A stretch of 15,786 nucleotides of DNA from Acidobacteriota bacterium (GTDB lineage Bacteria > Acidobacteriota > Terriglobia > Terriglobales > Acidobacteriaceae): assembly GCA_021778315.1 (NCBI GenBank), contig JAJYCQ010000039.1, positions 1 through 15,786 of the forward strand, written 5' to 3'. The notes below the pieces were generated by a model, which did no database searches, was not told where the DNA came from, and saw nothing but the letters and a program-made list of their open reading frames with translations. Positions 13,290 through 15,786 of the stretch are shown here, piece after piece. A program made the position numbers and the translations under genes. Every line of letters starts with the position of its first letter. The first letter of the stretch is position 1.

Positions 13290-15786
13290 AAGTGGGGCGG
13301 ATGGAGACGAGGAGTTGGCCGGCGTTGACGATGGTGCCTAGTTCGCAGTGGATTTGTTCGACGATGCCGCCGGTGTGGGAGAGGATGGCGATCTCGGTCT
13401 TCATGGCGTCGAGGACGATGAGTTTCTCGTCGGCGGTGACGGTCTGGCCGACCTTGAGGTGGATCTGGAAGATGCTGGCGGTGAGCGGGGACGAGACTCC
13501 TTCGCAGCCTTCGGCGACGATGGCGGCGGCGGTCTCTTCGGGGGCCTCCGGCGGCTCGGCTACGGTGAGGAGGCCGGCCTCGCGCCAGCGTTCGCGCTCG
13601 GCGTCGAAGGAGGCTTTCTGATGGGCTTTGAAGGCGGCGGCTTCGGGGGCGATGGAGTCGAGGAAGCGCTGGTATTCGGCGAGCGAGAAGGTGGTGTCTT
13701 CGACGCGGAGAGGGTAGCCGCCGTGGGGAAAGAGCTCGCGGGCTTCGAGGAGCTCTTCGGCGGAGACCGGGTAGAAGCGGATCTGGTCGAAGAAGCGGAG
13801 GGACCAGGGGATGCCGGGAGCGAAGGCTTCGGTGGACTTCCAGGCGTTCCAGACCTGGATGGTGCGGCCGACGAGCTGGTAGCCTCCGGGGCCTTCCATG
13901 CCGTAGACGCACATGTAGGCTCCTCCGATGCCGACTGCGTTTTCGGGGGTCCAGGTGCGGGCGGGGTTGTATTTGGTGGTGACGAGGCGATGGCGTGGAT
14001 CGACGGGTGTGGCGACGGGTGCGCCGAGGTAGACGTCGCCGAGGCCGAGGACGAGGTAGCTGGCTTCGAAGACGATGCGGTGCACGTCGTCGATGGAGTT
14101 GAGGCCGTTGATGCGGCGGATGAACTCGATGTTGGAGGGGCACCAGGGGGCGTCGGGGCGGACGGCCTGCATGTATTTCTGCTGCGCGAGCTTGGCTTGC
14201 GGGTCGTCCCAGGAGAGAGGGAGGTGCACGATGCGGGAGGGGACGGTGATGTCGGTGAGCGGCGGCATGGTGCGATCGAGCTCGGAGAGGGTGTCGATGA
14301 GCAGATGGCGCGGGAGGATGCGGCTGTCGTAGTGGATGTGGAGGGAGCGGACGCCGGGGGTGATGTCGATGATGCCGTGGACGTCGGAGGAGCGGAGGCG
14401 CTGCTCGAGGATGTGGACGCGGAAGCGGAGGTTGAGGTCGAGTTCGAGCTTGCCGTATTCGACGAGGAGATACTTGTCTCCGTCGGCGCGGAAGGTCATC
14501 GAGGGGTCGCGGTCGGCGATGCGCAGGAGGACGGCGGGCTCGGGCGTGGAGGTTGCAGGGAGCGCGGGTGGGACGGTGGTGAAGTCGCGGAGGAAGGCGT
14601 CTTGCTGACGCTCCATGGCTTCGGCTTCGGCGAGAGTGATTCGCTTGAAGTGGACGAGGTCGCCGGCCTTGAGCTGGCCTAGCTTCCAGAGTTCGGCCTG
14701 AACAATAGTGGCAGGGCAGACGAAGCCGCCGAGCGAGGGACCGTCGGGGCCAAGGAGGATGGGCATGTCGCCGGTGAAGTCGATGGTGCCGATGGCATAG
14801 GCGTTGTCGTGGATGTTGGAGGGGTGGAGGCCGGCTTCGCCGCCGTCGGGACGCGCCCATTTTGGCTTGGGGCCGACGAGGCGGACTCCGGTGCGGTCGC
14901 TCTGGTAGTGGACCTTCCACGGGGTGGAGAAGAGCATGTCGATGTCTTCTTCGGTGAAGAAGTCGGGTGCGGTGTGGGGGCCGAAGAGGACGCCGAGGGT
15001 CCAGTTGTGGGTGAGCTCGGGAGTGTGGTCGGCGGGCAGGGTTGCGGGTGCATCGAGGGCGAGGTCATGCTGGCCGAAGTTGAGGATGTCCCCGGCGCGT
15101 AAGGCACGACCGGCATGGCCTCCGAAGCCTCCGAGGACGAAGGTGCTGCGGCTGCCGAGGAAGGGTTGCGTGTCGAAGGAGCCTCGCACGGCGAGGTAGG
15201 CGCGGATGCCTTCTTTGGAGGCGGCGCCGAGGGAGAGGACGTTGTTGGCTTTGACTTCGATGGCTTGCCAGGGTGGGATGGGCTTGCCGTCGAGCTTGGC
15301 GTTCATGTCCGCGCCGGTGAGGGCGATGAGGGCGTCGCCGTGGAATTTGAGGCGGCCTCCCATGGTGGCGAACTCGATGGCAGAGGCGTTCTCTGCGTTG
15401 CCGACGAGGCGGTTGGCGATGCGGAAGGAGAGGTGGTCCATGGGGCCGGAGGGCGGGATTCCGACGTTCCAGTAGCCGATGCGGCCGGGGTAGTCCTGGA
15501 GGGTGGTCTGGGTTCCTCCTTCGAGGAACTCGATGGCGTGGCGCGCGAAGGGGAAGGTGCCGAGGAAGGAGGTGGTGATTTTGCCGGAGACGAACTCGGG
15601 CGTGGTGATGATTTCGCGGAGGTAGCGGAGGTTGGTTTCGGTGCCGTCGATGGCTGTGGCGTTTAGCGCGGTGGAGAGTTTGGCGAGGGCTTCGGTGCGG
15701 TCTTTGCCGTGGACGATGATCTTGGCGATCATGGGGTCGTAGAAGGAAGTGATGGTGGTGCCGGATTCGATCCAGGTTTCGACGCG
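13288..15786 (-). CDS. uca: Urea carboxylase, C-terminal about 832 residues (5' end outside the window)
   Basis: The frame runs through the right edge; the ATG at 15732 is internal, because the preceding 18 codons (ending SFYDPMIAK) are typical biotin carboxylase sequence. Visible domains are: the end of the biotin carboxylase domain (about 1-65), a KipA/AHS2 carboxyltransferase half (about 84-390, with LQDYPGRIGYWNVGIPPSGPMD), a KipI/AHS1 half (about 425-650, with ITPGVRSLHIHYD), and a C-terminal biotinyl domain (about 760-832) with LDAMKTE, whose lysine (codon 13401-13399) takes biotin. The family is about 1200 residues, so roughly 370 are missing. It carboxylates urea to allophanate using ATP and bicarbonate in the cytoplasm, feeding AtzF encoded next. 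Some homologues annotated this way prefer guanidine; the close atzF partner does not settle which. The promoter and any riboswitch would lie outside the window. Confidence 0.95.
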   Translation of the reverse strand, partial: RVETWIESGTTITSFYDPMIAKIIVHGKDRTEALAKLSTALNATAIDGTETNLRYLREIITTPEFVSGKITTSFLGTFPFARHAIEFLEGGTQTTLQDYPGRIGYWNVGIPPSGPMDHLSFRIANRLVGNAENASAIEFATMGGRLKFHGDALIALTGADMNAKLDGKPIPPWQAIEVKANNVLSLGAASKEGIRAYLAVRGSFDTQPFLGSRSTFVLGGFGGHAGRALRAGDILNFGQHDLALDAPATLPADHTPELTHNWTLGVLFGPHTAPDFFTEEDIDMLFSTPWKVHYQSDRTGVRLVGPKPKWARPDGGEAGLHPSNIHDNAYAIGTIDFTGDMPILLGPDGPSLGGFVCPATIVQAELWKLGQLKAGDLVHFKRITLAEAEAMERQQDAFLRDFTTVPPALPATSTPEPAVLLRIADRDPSMTFRADGDKYLLVEYGKLELDLNLRFRVHILEQRLRSSDVHGIIDITPGVRSLHIHYDSRILPRHLLIDTLSELDRTMPPLTDITVPSRIVHLPLSWDDPQAKLAQQKYMQAVRPDAPWCPSNIEFIRRINGLNSIDDVHRIVFEASYLVLGLGDVYLGAPVATPVDPRHRLVTTKYNPARTWTPENAVGIGGAYMCVYGMEGPGGYQLVGRTIQVWNAWKSTEAFAPGIPWSLRFFDQIRFYPVSAEELLEARELFPHGGYPLRVEDTTFSLAEYQRFLDSIAPEAAAFKAHQKASFDAERERWREAGLLTVAEPPEAPEETAAAIVAEGCEGVSSPLTASIFQIHLKVGQTVTADEKLIVLDAMKTEIAILSHTGGIVEQIHCELGTIVNAGQLLVSIRPT

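Noticed and set aside
11485..13341. + strand open frame (618 codons) rich in Gly, Glu, Val and Asp
   Set aside because: It is antisense to atzF. The repetitive acidic/glycine composition is the complement of C-ending codons and there is no start signal.
13348..14682. + strand open frame (444 codons) opposite the carboxylase
   Set aside because: It has the same shadow composition as the previous one and covers the biotinyl and carboxyltransferase domains on the other strand.
12299..14920. Long - strand open frame (873 codons) in another frame across the urea genes
   Set aside because: The translation is almost entirely Arg, Pro, His and Ser, as expected from an out-of-frame reading of C-rich codons, and both atzF and the carboxylase are intact in their own frame.
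15732..15732. ATG as the start of the carboxylase
   Set aside because: The frame stays open upstream to the window edge and encodes typical biotin carboxylase residues directly before the YDPMIAK motif, so this Met is internal.

Overview
The window looks like chromosomal DNA from a GC-rich Gram-negative soil bacterium, most likely an acidobacterium of the Granulicella/Terriglobus/Edaphobacter type. This rests on the style of the genes only: large Tat-exported glycoside hydrolases, DUF1680 enzymes in pairs, and a 'NRREF-(L/V)-(L/F)-GAA' signal style. No rRNA, tRNA, insertion sequence or CRISPR array was seen.

Layout. The window opens with the last 77 codons of an unrecognised + strand gene (1-233), followed by a plausible intrinsic terminator. 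Positions 378-11449 hold a carbohydrate-degradation cluster of four large enzymes, each with a twin-arginine signal. On the - strand are a 957-aa discoidin-like/PKD-like/GH127 protein (6261 to 3388) and, downstream of it, a 927-aa protein that resembles the DUF5695 family (3161 to 378). Divergently on the + strand are a 795-aa GH127/GH146-type enzyme (6637-9024) and a 754-aa GH31 enzyme (9185-11449). The two DUF1680 enzymes carry the E-x-C plus Cys-Cys zinc/nucleophile signature of beta-L-arabinofuranosidases. The cluster therefore probably removes L-arabinofuranose and alpha-linked sugars from plant glycans outside the cytoplasm. No transporter, sensor or regulator of the cluster lies inside the window.

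The most interesting signal is regulatory. The composite palindrome GTATAC-N6-GTAC occurs once in front of each - strand gene (3184-3199 and 6399-6414), in the same orientation to the gene and with identical spacing (centres 11 bp apart). A degenerate relative, GCATAC-N6-GGATAC, lies inside a good sigma70 promoter (TTGACA-N17-TACAAA) for the + strand pair. This suggests one regulator, perhaps of the GntR type, controlling the whole cluster.

From 11473 to the right edge the theme changes to nitrogen. A - strand operon carries a urea carboxylase (5' end outside the window, biotinyl lysine present) and, 6 nt later, an allophanate hydrolase (atzF). Together they would convert urea, ATP and bicarbonate to ammonia and CO2. 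This part is more GC-rich, prefers C in third codon positions, and throws very long shadow frames on both strands. Its stop faces the GH31 stop across only 23 nt.
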